64,000 nt of DNA, from the NCBI RefSeq assembly GCF_900105585.1, contig NZ_FNRT01000002.1:3720001-3784000 (forward strand), in the 5' to 3' direction. The stretch's first letter is position 1. Each line of letters opens with the position of its first letter. The notes beneath the pieces were generated by a model. That model saw only the letters and a program-made list of their open reading frames with translations. It searched no databases and was not told the origin of the DNA. This DNA is from Nocardioides exalbidus. Its GTDB lineage: Bacteria > Actinomycetota > Actinomycetes > Propionibacteriales > Nocardioidaceae. Shown here piece after piece: positions 16,312 through 24,841 of the stretch. The translations under genes and the position numbers were made by a program.

Positions 16312-16333
16312 ACGGTATCTCAGATATGAGATA
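16312..16333 (-). promoter_or_regulatory. murA -10 element with overlapping palindromic operator
   Basis: On the - strand TACCGT (complement of 16312-16317) ends 7 nt before the ATG. A perfect dyad TATCTCA-GATA-TGAGATA occupies 16316-16333 and overlaps the upstream edge of the -10 and the spacer, a repressor-type position. The dyad is A+T-rich in a very G+C-rich surrounding. The XRE domain of the gene product is the obvious candidate ligand; this is inference. Confidence 0.6.
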
Positions 16334-16393
16334 AAGCCAGCCGCGGCCGACACGGGCATGTCAGCCGCGGCGAGGGCGCTGTCCGGGGTGACC

Positions 16394-17914
16394 TCAGGGG
16401 CGCTCGCAGCGGCGGGTGACCTCCGCTGAGCAGTAATCGCGACGCCCCTTGCCCCCGTCCGCCCTGTCCCGGCCCTTCCCGCCGACGAGGCGGTCGGCGC
16501 GGGCGTCGTCGGCTCCGACGAGCTTGTCCGCACCCGGTCCGCCCAGCGCCACGCGGCGGCGGTGCTTCACGCCGCTCTCGAAGCGCCCTTCGCCGCCGAC
16601 GACCTCGATGCGGTCGGGTCCGGCCTGGCCACGCGCCACGACGTCGAGGCCCGCGGCGAAGACGCGGTCCGCACCGTCTCCGGCGCGCACGCGGACGACC
16701 GGCGCGATCGCGTCGATCACGTCGGCGCCCCGTCCACCGTCGACCGCGGCGCGACTGCCGAAGGCCCGCAGCTCGTCACGGCGGGAGGTCCCCACGAGCC
16801 GGACGGCGGGGGCGGCCACGCCCGTGGTGCCCGCGGCCACGGTGTGGAAGCCGGTGAAGTCGCCGGACCTGCCGTCACAGGAGGCCTCGTTGTCGAGACG
16901 GACGACCAGGCTCTGGCGGCACGGCACCTCGAAGTACGCCGTGTTGCGGCCGCCACCCCCGTGCGCCGACTGCGGCAGCGTGGCCAGGTTGAGTCCCTGG
17001 ACGGTCAGCGAGTCGTCGCCCCCGCCGAGCACCACGTCGCCAGCCTGGGCGTCGCGGAAGGTCACCGTCTCGTCGATGTCGGTGCCGAGGAACGACACGG
17101 GCGCACCCAGGACGCGTGTCGGGGAGCCGATCTCGATGGTCTGGAAATCCCCGACCCAGCGCAGCGTCGGGTCTCCGGCCACGACCTGCCGCGCCTGGTT
17201 GTCGACCAGCACCCCGCCGTAGGCGACGGGGCGGCTGCGGTCGGGCAGGGGGAGCTCGAGGCCGGCGGTGCTCGCGGCCGAGACGTCCAGGAGGCCGTCG
17301 GGCGCCATCACGCCGTCGATCACCGCGCGGGCATCGCCGCTGCCGAAGGTGATGCGGTCGTGGCTCGGCCCGTCGACCGGGGCCGAGCTGAACACGGTGG
17401 CGGCGCCGGTGACGACGTCGCGCTGCTCACCCAGCAGCTGCGGGTCCGTCGTCGGGGTCACCGAGCCTCCGGCCACCCGCTCGGTCGAGACGCTCTCGCC
17501 GACGTCGGCGCCGGTGAAGGTGTCGTTGCCCAGGCCGAGCACGACGGTCGTGATGACCCCGGACGTCCCGGCGGACATGAGGTTGGCGACGATGTCGTCC
17601 CCGGCGCCGGCATCGAGGCTCGCGATCATGTCGCGACCGCCGTGGTGGTCGGTGACGATCGAGGCCGGGACGTCGATGCAGATGGTGTCGTCGCCACCCT
17701 TGGCGTCGAAGCGGGTCCAGGCGCCCGGCTCCACGGCCACGACGTCGTCGCCCTCGGTGCCCTCGGTCACGGTCGAGGTCGCGACGATGGTGACTGCCTT
17801 GCCGAGGCAGGTGGAGGGCGCAGCGGCGTGGCCAGGCGGCGCCGCCAGGCACGGAGCGACCGCGGCGACGGCTGCGACTGCGAGTGCGATGACTGGTCGT
17901 GGACGACGTGGCAT
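16394..17914 (-). CDS. Secreted protein with degenerate RTX-like Gly/Asp repeats
   Basis: 506-residue exported protein. A signal peptide (about 1-33, cleavage near GHAAAPS) is followed by repeated GGxGxDxI/V-type segments spread over the chain (for example AKGGDDTICIDV, GAGDDIVANL, GGGDDSLTV, GGRGADVIDAI, GAGDGADRVFA). Such nonapeptide-like units form calcium-binding beta-rolls in RTX proteins; here they are irregular. The C-terminus ends with a short Cys pair (YCSAEVTRRCE). Start ATG at 17914 is chosen for the signal peptide; the longer frame has no support. It is a paralogue in style of the protein at 36638-37918. Function unknown; surface or extracellular location is inferred. Confidence 0.7.
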   Translation of the reverse strand: MPRRPRPVIALAVAAVAAVAPCLAAPPGHAAAPSTCLGKAVTIVATSTVTEGTEGDDVVAVEPGAWTRFDAKGGDDTICIDVPASIVTDHHGGRDMIASLDAGAGDDIVANLMSAGTSGVITTVVLGLGNDTFTGADVGESVSTERVAGGSVTPTTDPQLLGEQRDVVTGAATVFSSAPVDGPSHDRITFGSGDARAVIDGVMAPDGLLDVSAASTAGLELPLPDRSRPVAYGGVLVDNQARQVVAGDPTLRWVGDFQTIEIGSPTRVLGAPVSFLGTDIDETVTFRDAQAGDVVLGGGDDSLTVQGLNLATLPQSAHGGGGRNTAYFEVPCRQSLVVRLDNEASCDGRSGDFTGFHTVAAGTTGVAAPAVRLVGTSRRDELRAFGSRAAVDGGRGADVIDAIAPVVRVRAGDGADRVFAAGLDVVARGQAGPDRIEVVGGEGRFESGVKHRRRVALGGPGADKLVGADDARADRLVGGKGRDRADGGKGRRDYCSAEVTRRCERP

Positions 17915-18005
17915 GCGGTGAGTTCCCCCCGGGTGATGGTGCCTGCTGCGAGAGACGTCCCTGCGGGCGAAAAGGTTGTCGGGTGCGCGTGGCAGGATCG
18001 CCGTC

Positions 18006-19022
18006 ATGCGCGCAACCACCATCCACGCCCCCGGTGACATCCGCTTCGAGGAGGTCCCGGACCCGGTGATCAAGGCCCCGACCGACGCGATCGTGAAGGT
18101 CGTCGCGGGCTGCATCTGCGGCTCCGACCTGTGGCCCTACCGCGGCGAGAACCCCGTCAAGGCCGGCAGCACGATCGGGCACGAGTGCGTCGGCATCGTG
18201 GAGGAGGTCGGCTCCGAGGTCTCCACGACCAGGGTCGGCGACTTCGTCATCGTGCCGTTCTGCCACTGCGACAACACCTGCGCCCACTGCCGCGCCGGCA
18301 TGCAGTCGGCGTGCGTCAACGTCGGCATCACCCAGAGCGGCCAGGGGGAGTACGCCCGGGTGACGCAGGCCGACGGCAGCCTCGTCGCCACCGACGGGAT
18401 GCCTGACGCGGGCATGATCCCCTCCCTGCTCGCGCTCACCGACGTGATGGCCACGGGTTGGCACGCCGCGGTCGCGGCCGGCGTGAGGCCCGGCAGCACG
18501 GCCGTCGTCGTCGGCGACGGCGCCGTCGGCCTCAGCGGCGTCCTCGCCGCGGCGCAGATGGGCGCCGAGCGGGTCATCGCCATGTCGCGCCACGAGCCCC
18601 GCCAGGAGATCGCCCGCGCCTTCGGGGCCACCGACGTCGTCGCCGAGCGCGGCGAGGAGGGCGAGGCCCTCATCGCCGAGATGACCGGCGGGGTCGGCGC
18701 CGACGCGGTGCTCGAGTGCGTCGGGACCGACGCGTCGATGAAGACGGCCTTCGCCGTCGCGCGGCCCGGCAGCACCGTCGGCTTCGTCGGCGTGCCCCAC
18801 GGCGTGGAGCTGCCGGTGCGCCGGATGTTCTCGCACAACGTCGGGCTCGCCGGCGGCATGGCCCCCGTGCGGAAGTACCTGCCCGACCTGCTCGACCGCG
18901 TGCTGTCGGGCACCATCGACCCGGGCAAGGTCTTCGACCTGACGCTGCCCATGGCCGAGTCGCCCGAGGGCTACCGCGCCATGGACGAGCGCCGCGCGAT
19001 CAAGGTCCTCCTCCAGCCGTGA
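18006..19022 (+). CDS. Zinc-dependent alcohol dehydrogenase-family protein
   Basis: 338-residue medium-chain dehydrogenase. Catalytic zinc ligands are in the CGSDL motif (Cys38) and GHE (His59-Glu60). A Cys-rich structural-zinc lobe lies at FCHCDNTCAHCRAGMQSAC (residues 85-103). The Rossmann motif VVGDGAVGLSG sits in the middle of the chain. Substrate is not predictable; threonine/sorbitol-dehydrogenase-like enzymes share this layout. A CAGGAT hexamer 7 nt before the ATG suggests a leaderless start. It overlaps the next gene (PhoD-like), so the two are co-translated. Confidence 0.85.
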   Translation: MRATTIHAPGDIRFEEVPDPVIKAPTDAIVKVVAGCICGSDLWPYRGENPVKAGSTIGHECVGIVEEVGSEVSTTRVGDFVIVPFCHCDNTCAHCRAGMQSACVNVGITQSGQGEYARVTQADGSLVATDGMPDAGMIPSLLALTDVMATGWHAAVAAGVRPGSTAVVVGDGAVGLSGVLAAAQMGAERVIAMSRHEPRQEIARAFGATDVVAERGEEGEALIAEMTGGVGADAVLECVGTDASMKTAFAVARPGSTVGFVGVPHGVELPVRRMFSHNVGLAGGMAPVRKYLPDLLDRVLSGTIDPGKVFDLTLPMAESPEGYRAMDERRAIKVLLQP

Positions 19023-20824
19023 GCGAGGCGAACCTGCCCGACGGTCCGCTCGTCCTCGGCCCGCTCCTGAGGTACGTCGACGAGACGACCGCCGCGATCT
19101 GGGTCGAGACGCGCCACCCCGGCACGGTGACCGTGACGCGCGGGTCGAGCACCGCGAGCGCGCGGACCTTCGGGGTGCACGGGCACCACTACGCCCTCGT
19201 CGAGCTGGACGGCCTCGCGCCGGGCACGACCGAGCCCTACGCCGTCGAGGTCGACGGGTCGCAGGTGTGGCCCGAGCCCGGTTCGCCGTTCCCGGCCCCG
19301 GTCATCGCGACGCTCGAGCCCGGTCGCCCGCTGAGCATGGCGTTCGGGTCGTGCCGCACCTCGGTCTCGCACGACGCGAAGGGCAACGACGCCCACGGCG
19401 TCGACGCCCTGAGGGCCTGGGCCCTGCGGGTCGGCGACCAGGTGCCGCCGGCGGACGCCGACGATCCCGACCTCGCCCCCGACCGGCTGCCGGACCTGCT
19501 GCTCTTCCTCGGCGACCAGGTCTACGCCGACGAGACCACCGACGAGATGCGGGCCTTCATCGAGTCCCGGCGCGACATCGACCAGGCCCCCTGGACGGAG
19601 CTGAAGGACTACCAGGAGTACGCCCACCTCTACTCGCTGGCGTGGTCCGACCCGGCCAACCGGTGGCTCCTGTCCACCGTGCCGAGCGCGATGATCTTCG
19701 ACGACCACGACATCCGCGACGACTGGAACACCTCGCTGGTCTGGCGCCGCGAGATGGAGGCCACGTCGTGGTGGCACGGCCGGATCGTCGCCGGCCTGGC
19801 GTCGTACTGGGTCCACCAGCACCTCGGCAACCTCTCGCCCGAGGAGCGCCGCACGGACGAGCTGTACGCCGCCGTGCTGGCGCACGAGGGCGACGACGAG
19901 CTGGACCTCGGCACGGCCCTCGACGCCTTCGCCGAGCGGGTCGACCAGCACCCGGAGACCTACCGGTGGAGCTACACCCGCGACTTCGACACCCAGGCCC
20001 GTCTCGTCGTGGTCGACTCGCGGGCGGCGCGAGAGCTCGATCCAGAGCACCGGGCCATGCTGGATCCCGACGAGGCCGCCTGGCTCGACTCGCAGCTGCG
20101 CGGCGACGTCGACCACCTGCTCGTCGGCACCTCGGTGCCGTTCCTCCTCGCGCGCGGGCTGCACCACCTCGAGGCCTTCAGCGAGGCGCTGACCGACGGA
20201 GCGTGGGGCGAGCACGGCGCCCGGTTCGGCGAGAAGATGCGCAAGGCCGTCGACCTCGAGCACTGGGGCGCCTTCCAGAACAGCTTCCAGCAGGTCGCCC
20301 GCCAGGCGATGGAGGTCGCGGCGGGGGAGCGCGGCCGCGCGCCGTCGACGGTGACCTTCCTCTCCGGCGACGTGCACCACAGCTATGTCAGCGAGGCACG
20401 ACCGGCGCGCAGCTCCCGCCGGAGCGGACGCGCGCTCACCTCGACGGTGCTCCAGGCGGTCTGCTCACCCATCCGCAACCCGCTCTCGCGCAACATGCGG
20501 TTCGCGACGGCGGTCCTGTCCTACGGCGTGGCCGGCCCCCTGGGGCGGGTGGCGTCGTGGTCGACGCGGGTCCCGGACTCACCGCTGCACTGGCGCTACG
20601 CCCAGGGGCCGTGGTTCGACAACAACCTCGCGTTCGTCCGTGTCACCGGTCCGAGCCTGCGCATGTGGTGGGTGACCGGTGAGGTGGTCGACGCCCGCCA
20701 CGAGCGTCCGCTCCTGGCCAAGGTCGCTGCCTACGAGCTCGACGAGCAGGGCAGGCCACCGGAGCACGAGAGCGCCGCGGCCAAGGTGTGGACGTCGGTC
20801 CGGAGCCGGGTCAGACGGCGCTGA
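19019..20824 (+). CDS. PhoD-like alkaline phosphatase-family metallophosphoesterase
   Basis: 601-residue protein. An N-terminal fibronectin-like PhoD_N region (about 8-105) leads to a metallophosphatase domain (about 110-520). Metal-binding and catalytic blocks are visible: LFLGDQVYADE, MIFDDHDIRDDWN and FLSGDVHHSYVSEA. Unlike classical Bacillus PhoD there is no Tat signal peptide, so it may act in the cytosol; the substrate is unknown. The GTG at 19019 overlaps the stop of the dehydrogenase gene. Its last 14 nt overlap the convergent 48-residue gene. Confidence 0.82.
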   Translation: MSEANLPDGPLVLGPLLRYVDETTAAIWVETRHPGTVTVTRGSSTASARTFGVHGHHYALVELDGLAPGTTEPYAVEVDGSQVWPEPGSPFPAPVIATLEPGRPLSMAFGSCRTSVSHDAKGNDAHGVDALRAWALRVGDQVPPADADDPDLAPDRLPDLLLFLGDQVYADETTDEMRAFIESRRDIDQAPWTELKDYQEYAHLYSLAWSDPANRWLLSTVPSAMIFDDHDIRDDWNTSLVWRREMEATSWWHGRIVAGLASYWVHQHLGNLSPEERRTDELYAAVLAHEGDDELDLGTALDAFAERVDQHPETYRWSYTRDFDTQARLVVVDSRAARELDPEHRAMLDPDEAAWLDSQLRGDVDHLLVGTSVPFLLARGLHHLEAFSEALTDGAWGEHGARFGEKMRKAVDLEHWGAFQNSFQQVARQAMEVAAGERGRAPSTVTFLSGDVHHSYVSEARPARSSRRSGRALTSTVLQAVCSPIRNPLSRNMRFATAVLSYGVAGPLGRVASWSTRVPDSPLHWRYAQGPWFDNNLAFVRVTGPSLRMWWVTGEVVDARHERPLLAKVAAYELDEQGRPPEHESAAAKVWTSVRSRVRRR

Positions 20825-20957
20825 GCACCCGCTCGCGCCCGTGGGCGCAGTCGCACGTGTCGGAGCACGGCAGGTAGGTGTGGCGGCCGTGGCCGCAGCC
20901 GGTGCACGGAATGTCGTGCGACAGGTGGTTGGTGCTGGTCTCGACGGTGTCCCACAT
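20811..20957 (-). CDS. 48-residue Cys/His-rich small protein
   Basis: Short open frame in the gap behind the PhoD-like gene. Five cysteines are arranged as CTGC followed by CSDTCDC, together with several His (GHGRHTY and CAHGRE), which looks like a single zinc site. The ATG at 20957 is preceded by a G-rich stretch (GTGGGGGCA) about 5 nt away. The frame overlaps the convergent PhoD-like gene by 14 nt. I do not recognise a family. The regular Cys spacing argues for a real gene rather than chance. Confidence 0.55.
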   Translation of the reverse strand: MWDTVETSTNHLSHDIPCTGCGHGRHTYLPCSDTCDCAHGRERVLSAV

Positions 20958-21152
20958 GGTGTGCCCCCACGGCAGCTGGTTGGTCCGAGATGTCCCGCCC
21001 GTGTTGGTGGGCGAGCGGATGCTGACTAGACGTCGAGAGTCGCACCGCGTGACGCGATCCACGTCGGAAACCCGCCGGGATTGCCCGATCTGGGGCATGA
21101 ATGACCCGTTCGGGCCATGCCGGCTGGCCCTTTCACCCCTGCCCGTCGTGCC

Positions 21153-21158
21153 TAGGAT
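21153..21158 (+). promoter_or_regulatory. -10 element of the AlkX-like gene (leaderless)
   Basis: TAGGAT, 6-nt spacer, ATG at 21165. Confidence 0.6.
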
Positions 21159-21164
21159 CTCGGC

Positions 21165-22286
21165 ATGGCCGCACCCGGGACCCCGATGATCGAGCTGAGC
21201 CGCCGCGACGCCCGCCGGATCGCCGTACGCGCCCAGCTGCTGACTGCCGATCGACCGTCCGACGTGCTCGCGACGATCCGGCACCTCGGCTTCCTGCAGG
21301 TCGACCTGACCCGCGTCGTGGCCGAGCACGCCGACCTGGCGCTGTGGACCCGGCTCGGGGCGCACTACGAGCCCGAGGACCTCGAGGACCTCGTCGGCGA
21401 CGGGGCCGTCGTGGAGCTCAGGGCGATGCTGCGCCCGAGCGAGGACATCGCGCTCTTCGCGGCCGACATGGCGCTGTGGCCGGGCGAGCCGCCGCTGAAG
21501 GAGTGGCAGGAGGACCTCCGCGACTGGGTGGCGGCCAACGACGGCTGCCGGCAGGACATCCTCGCGTTCCTGCGTGCGGAGGGGCCGACGGCGGCCCGCG
21601 ACCTGCCCGACACCTGCGAGGTGCCGTGGCGCTCGACCGGGTGGACCAACAACAAGAACGTGATGAAGCTGCTCGAGTGCCTCGAGTCGCGCGGCGAGGT
21701 CGCGGTCGCCAGCCGCGAGGGGCGCGAGCGCCGCTGGGACCTCGCCTCCCGCGTGCACCCCGGCGACGCCGTCGTACCCGTGGAGGAGGCGCACCACGAG
21801 CTCGCCCGGCGGCGCCTGCGCGCGCACGGGATCGCCCGTCCCCGCCAGCTCGAGGACTGGGAGGAGAGGTACGACGTCCGCGGGGCCGGCCTCGGCGCCC
21901 GCGTCGAGGGCGTGCGGGGCGTCTGGCGGGTCGACCCCGACCGGCTCGACGACCTCGACGGCTTCGAGCCGCGCACCGCGATCCTGTCGCCGCTCGACCG
22001 GCTGGTCTTCGAGCGCAAGCGCATGGAGGAGCTCCTCGAGTTCGACTACCAGCTCGAGATGTACAAGCCCGCGGCGAAGCGTCAGTGGGGCTACTGGGCG
22101 ATGCCCGTCCTCGACGGTGACGAGCTCGTCGGGAAGGTCGACGCGACCGCCGACCGCGAGGGTGGAGTGCTCGTCGTCGACGCGATCCACGAGGACGGCG
22201 ACTGGTCGGCAGCGCGCCGCGAGCGCGTCGACGCGGAGGTCGACGCGCTCGCCGGGTGGCTGGGGCTGGCCGTCGTCCGCACCTGA
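21165..22286 (+). CDS. HTH_42 winged-helix protein, AlkX/YcaQ-type DNA glycosylase
   Basis: 373-residue protein of the HTH_42 (COG3214) family, which includes AlkZ/AzlX-type glycosylases that unhook interstrand crosslinks and alkylated bases. The catalytic Q-hydrophobic-D/Q motif is visible as QVD (Gln45-Asp47) in LGFLQVDLTR, the version typical of the YcaQ/AlkX branch. Three tandem winged-helix segments and a C-terminal beta-barrel (LDRLVFERKRMEELLEFDYQLEMYKPAAKRQWGYWAMPVL) are apparent. Leaderless start at 21165. It is a single-gene unit upstream of an unrelated gene. A role in DNA repair is inferred from the family. Confidence 0.82.
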   Translation: MAAPGTPMIELSRRDARRIAVRAQLLTADRPSDVLATIRHLGFLQVDLTRVVAEHADLALWTRLGAHYEPEDLEDLVGDGAVVELRAMLRPSEDIALFAADMALWPGEPPLKEWQEDLRDWVAANDGCRQDILAFLRAEGPTAARDLPDTCEVPWRSTGWTNNKNVMKLLECLESRGEVAVASREGRERRWDLASRVHPGDAVVPVEEAHHELARRRLRAHGIARPRQLEDWEERYDVRGAGLGARVEGVRGVWRVDPDRLDDLDGFEPRTAILSPLDRLVFERKRMEELLEFDYQLEMYKPAAKRQWGYWAMPVLDGDELVGKVDATADREGGVLVVDAIHEDGDWSAARRERVDAEVDALAGWLGLAVVRT

Positions 22287-22369
22287 CTGGACCGGGGTAT
22301 CAGGTCGCTCCGCCGGTACCTCCTCAAGAGTGGGTCCAACGGGTGGGCCCGTCACTCTCGGAGGTTCAC

Positions 22370-24148
22370 ATGCCAGACATCACCGACGCAGCACCCATCG
22401 TGACACTCCACGACCTGGCTCGGTTCCGGCTCGACGACGCGCTCGTCCGGCCAGAGCTCTACTGGCCGTGGTGGAGCACGGTCACGGTCAAGGTGCTCCT
22501 CGTCACCGACGGTCTCGACTTCGGTGACGGCGACTTCGGCCTCTCCGCCTTCGTCACGAGCCTGGTCAACGACGGTCGCCGCTACGCACGGTTCGACATC
22601 ACCCTCGGGCACCTGCGCTCGGACGTGACCGACAGCGCGATGCTGGCCCGCGAGCCGCGGATCACCAAGCGGATCAAGGGCTTCCGGTTCGACGTCGCAA
22701 GCCACTTCACGCCCACGACGTACGACGAGGTGTGGTTGTTCGGCGTCGAGACCGACTACAAGCAGCCGACCTACGGCACGCGGAGCTCGAGTGCCAGCTA
22801 TCCGGCTGACCGGCTGAGCGACGCCGAGCTCGACAACCTGACCGCTCACATGAACGGCGGTCGCGGCCTCTTCGCCACGGGCGACCACGCCTTCCTCGGG
22901 GCCGGCATGGGCAAGGCGCTCGACCGGGCCCGCAACATGCGTCACTGGGCCGACTTCGGCAGCGGGGAAGTCAGCATGAGCGGCCCTCGGCGCAACGACT
23001 CGAACGCACCCGGGCACGACCCCGGCACACAGTTCAGCGACCAGAGCGACGACGTGCCGCAGAGCCTGGACCTCGACCTCTACCACGCGCCGTGGGGCGC
23101 GCTGAGGGAGGAGCGCTACCCGCACCCGATCCTGTGCAGCCCGCTGGGCCGGATCGACGTGTTCCCCGACCACCCGCACGAGGGGGAGGTGCGCGTCCCG
23201 GACGACATGTCCCTCGCCTGCCGCGACGGGAGCCCGGAGTACCCGGACCGCCTCGACGGCACCGGGCGCGAGGAGCCGCGGATCATCGCCCACGGGCGCG
23301 TCCCCGCCGGCAACACCGCCGGCAGCAAGCTCGCCACCTTCGCGCACGCGTTCGGCCTGCTCTGCGCGTACGACGGACACCGCGCCGGCGTGGGGCGGGT
23401 GGTGACCGACTCGACCTGGCACCACTTCGTGAACGTCAACCTCATCGGGATCCTCGAGGGCGGTGGTTTCGACGACTTCGGCCGGCCGGGGGAGGACCCC
23501 AGCAAGCACACGGGGTTCCTGGCCAGCGCGGCCGGACAGGAGGTGCTGAAGAAGGTCCAGCACTACTACGTCAACACCGCGGTCTGGCTCTCGCCCGCGC
23601 CGCTGGTCCAGGCGATGAACGACGGCTTCTGGTGGGACCTCGTCTGGAACGACCGGGTCGTCGAGGCCACGCTGCTCGACCCCAACACCCGGATCCAGGA
23701 GGTCAGCGTCCGCGACTTCTTCGAGATCGGGTCGCAGGCGCGGGACGTCCTCGGGCGCCGTGCGACGGTGTGCCGCTCGCTGCACTTCGTCATCCCGTGG
23801 CTCGAGATCGTGTGGGCCGAGCTGGTGCCTTGGGTGAACCCGTGGGACCCGGTCGTCCGCGACGGACTGCCCGAGATGCCCTGGATCGATCCCGAGCCGC
23901 TGATGAAGATCGCTCTCGGCGGTGCCCTGGTCGCGCTCCGCGAGGCGCACCCCTACCCGCCCGCCAAGCCGCCCCGCTTCGGCGAGGAGGAGTCGGCGAT
24001 CGTCACCCGGGGCATGGCGACGGCGCTCTCCGCAGGTGTCCGCGACCTGCAGCGGGACCTGGCATCCATGTCCGAGGTGGTCGACGCGGGGGTCGACCGG
24101 CTCGGCGAGATGGCGAAGGCGCCGGCGCGCAGGTCCAGGAGGAAGTAG
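22370..24148 (+). CDS. 592-residue protein of unknown function with GATase/ThuA-like N-terminal region
   Basis: I do not recognise a characterised family. The N-terminal half opens like a Rossmann/class I amidotransferase-like fold (VKVLLVTDGLDFGDGDFGLSAFV; later MNGGRGLFATGDHAFLGAGMG), with Gly-Asp-His at the place where amidotransferases carry the nucleophilic Cys. A striking motif DSTWHHFVNVNLIG follows in mid-protein. The C-terminal third is Trp/Pro-rich, then ends in a helical, basic tail (MAKAPARRSRRK). There is no signal peptide. The ATG at 22370 has a clear GGAGG 5 nt upstream; the frame upstream of it overlaps the previous gene. It is followed by a strong bidirectional hairpin, so it is probably monocistronic. 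Confidence 0.7.
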   Translation: MPDITDAAPIVTLHDLARFRLDDALVRPELYWPWWSTVTVKVLLVTDGLDFGDGDFGLSAFVTSLVNDGRRYARFDITLGHLRSDVTDSAMLAREPRITKRIKGFRFDVASHFTPTTYDEVWLFGVETDYKQPTYGTRSSSASYPADRLSDAELDNLTAHMNGGRGLFATGDHAFLGAGMGKALDRARNMRHWADFGSGEVSMSGPRRNDSNAPGHDPGTQFSDQSDDVPQSLDLDLYHAPWGALREERYPHPILCSPLGRIDVFPDHPHEGEVRVPDDMSLACRDGSPEYPDRLDGTGREEPRIIAHGRVPAGNTAGSKLATFAHAFGLLCAYDGHRAGVGRVVTDSTWHHFVNVNLIGILEGGGFDDFGRPGEDPSKHTGFLASAAGQEVLKKVQHYYVNTAVWLSPAPLVQAMNDGFWWDLVWNDRVVEATLLDPNTRIQEVSVRDFFEIGSQARDVLGRRATVCRSLHFVIPWLEIVWAELVPWVNPWDPVVRDGLPEMPWIDPEPLMKIALGGALVALREAHPYPPAKPPRFGEEESAIVTRGMATALSAGVRDLQRDLASMSEVVDAGVDRLGEMAKAPARRSRRK

Positions 24149-24158
24149 CCGCTGCCTG

Positions 24159-24198
24159 CCGGCCCGCCTGCCCGGAGCCGTCCCGGTGGGCGGGCCGG
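24159..24198. terminator. Strong bidirectional hairpin
   Basis: CCGGCCCGCC (24159-24168) and GGCGGGCCGG (24189-24198) form a perfect 10-bp stem with a 20-nt loop in the 57-nt gap between two convergent genes. Confidence 0.65.
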
Positions 24199-24205
24199 GT
24201 GCGGG

Positions 24206-24829
24206 TCAGTGGGTCCGCAGCACGGCCAGCACCGTGGTCTCGCCGCGGTGCCCGACCCGGCCGAGGAGGTGCGGGCCCTCGCCGAGGGGAGTGCCGAGGA
24301 CACGCGCGAGCGCGATCTCGGTGTCCCCGGCGCGTACGACAGTGAGGTTGCCGTCGTCGGTCACCTCGTCGATCGACGCGACCGGGGGAGCGCTCGTGCC
24401 GGACCCGCTGCCGCGAACCTGCATCCGCGCCGGGATGTCGACGCGCTCGCCGTCCTGCTCGAGGAACATCTGCGACTGACGGGCGCCGGTGAGGATGCCG
24501 GTGACGAGCGTGCGCGCCCAGACCGGGTCGCCGCAGCCGTCGTAGACCCACCGCTCGCCGAGCACCGAGTGCTGGGTGGTGGTGATCAGGTGGTCCTCGG
24601 CACCGGCGAGCGGCGCCGCACGGTAGGTGAGCGGTGTCTGCACGACGGCCCCGTCGTCGCACCGCCACAGGATCGTCTCCACCCCGACCTCGCCGTCGGG
24701 GTCGTCGTAGCGGTACTCGGCCAGCTTCTCGGCGACCACCTTCCCCGTCGGCCACGTGCGCGTCTGGAGCCAGGCCTCGACGATCTCCTGCTTCGACGGC
24801 GACAGCGTGGCGCGGTGGACGATTCCCAT
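24206..24829 (-). CDS. Maltokinase N-terminal cap-like domain protein
   Basis: 207-residue stand-alone protein resembling the N-terminal cap domain of actinobacterial maltokinase (Mak_N_cap: MGIVHRATLSPSKQEIVEAWLQTR at the start, then DGEVGVETILWRCDDGAVVQTPLTYR). No kinase domain follows, so it has no obvious catalytic role. Free-standing copies are common in Nocardioides-like genomes with unknown function. Third gene of an operon with the FMN-binding and SRPBCC genes. It also carries its own leaderless -10 (TAGAGT) overlapping the stop of the preceding gene. Confidence 0.75.
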   Translation of the reverse strand: MGIVHRATLSPSKQEIVEAWLQTRTWPTGKVVAEKLAEYRYDDPDGEVGVETILWRCDDGAVVQTPLTYRAAPLAGAEDHLITTTQHSVLGERWVYDGCGDPVWARTLVTGILTGARQSQMFLEQDGERVDIPARMQVRGSGSGTSAPPVASIDEVTDDGNLTVVRAGDTEIALARVLGTPLGEGPHLLGRVGHRGETTVLAVLRTH

Positions 24830-24835
24830 GGGCGG

Positions 24836-24841
24836 ACTCTA
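24836..24841 (-). promoter_or_regulatory. Internal leaderless -10 overlapping an upstream stop codon
   Basis: TAGAGT (complement of 24836-24841) ends 6 nt before the ATG at 24829. Its first three bases are the TAG stop codon of the SRPBCC gene. Confidence 0.55.
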
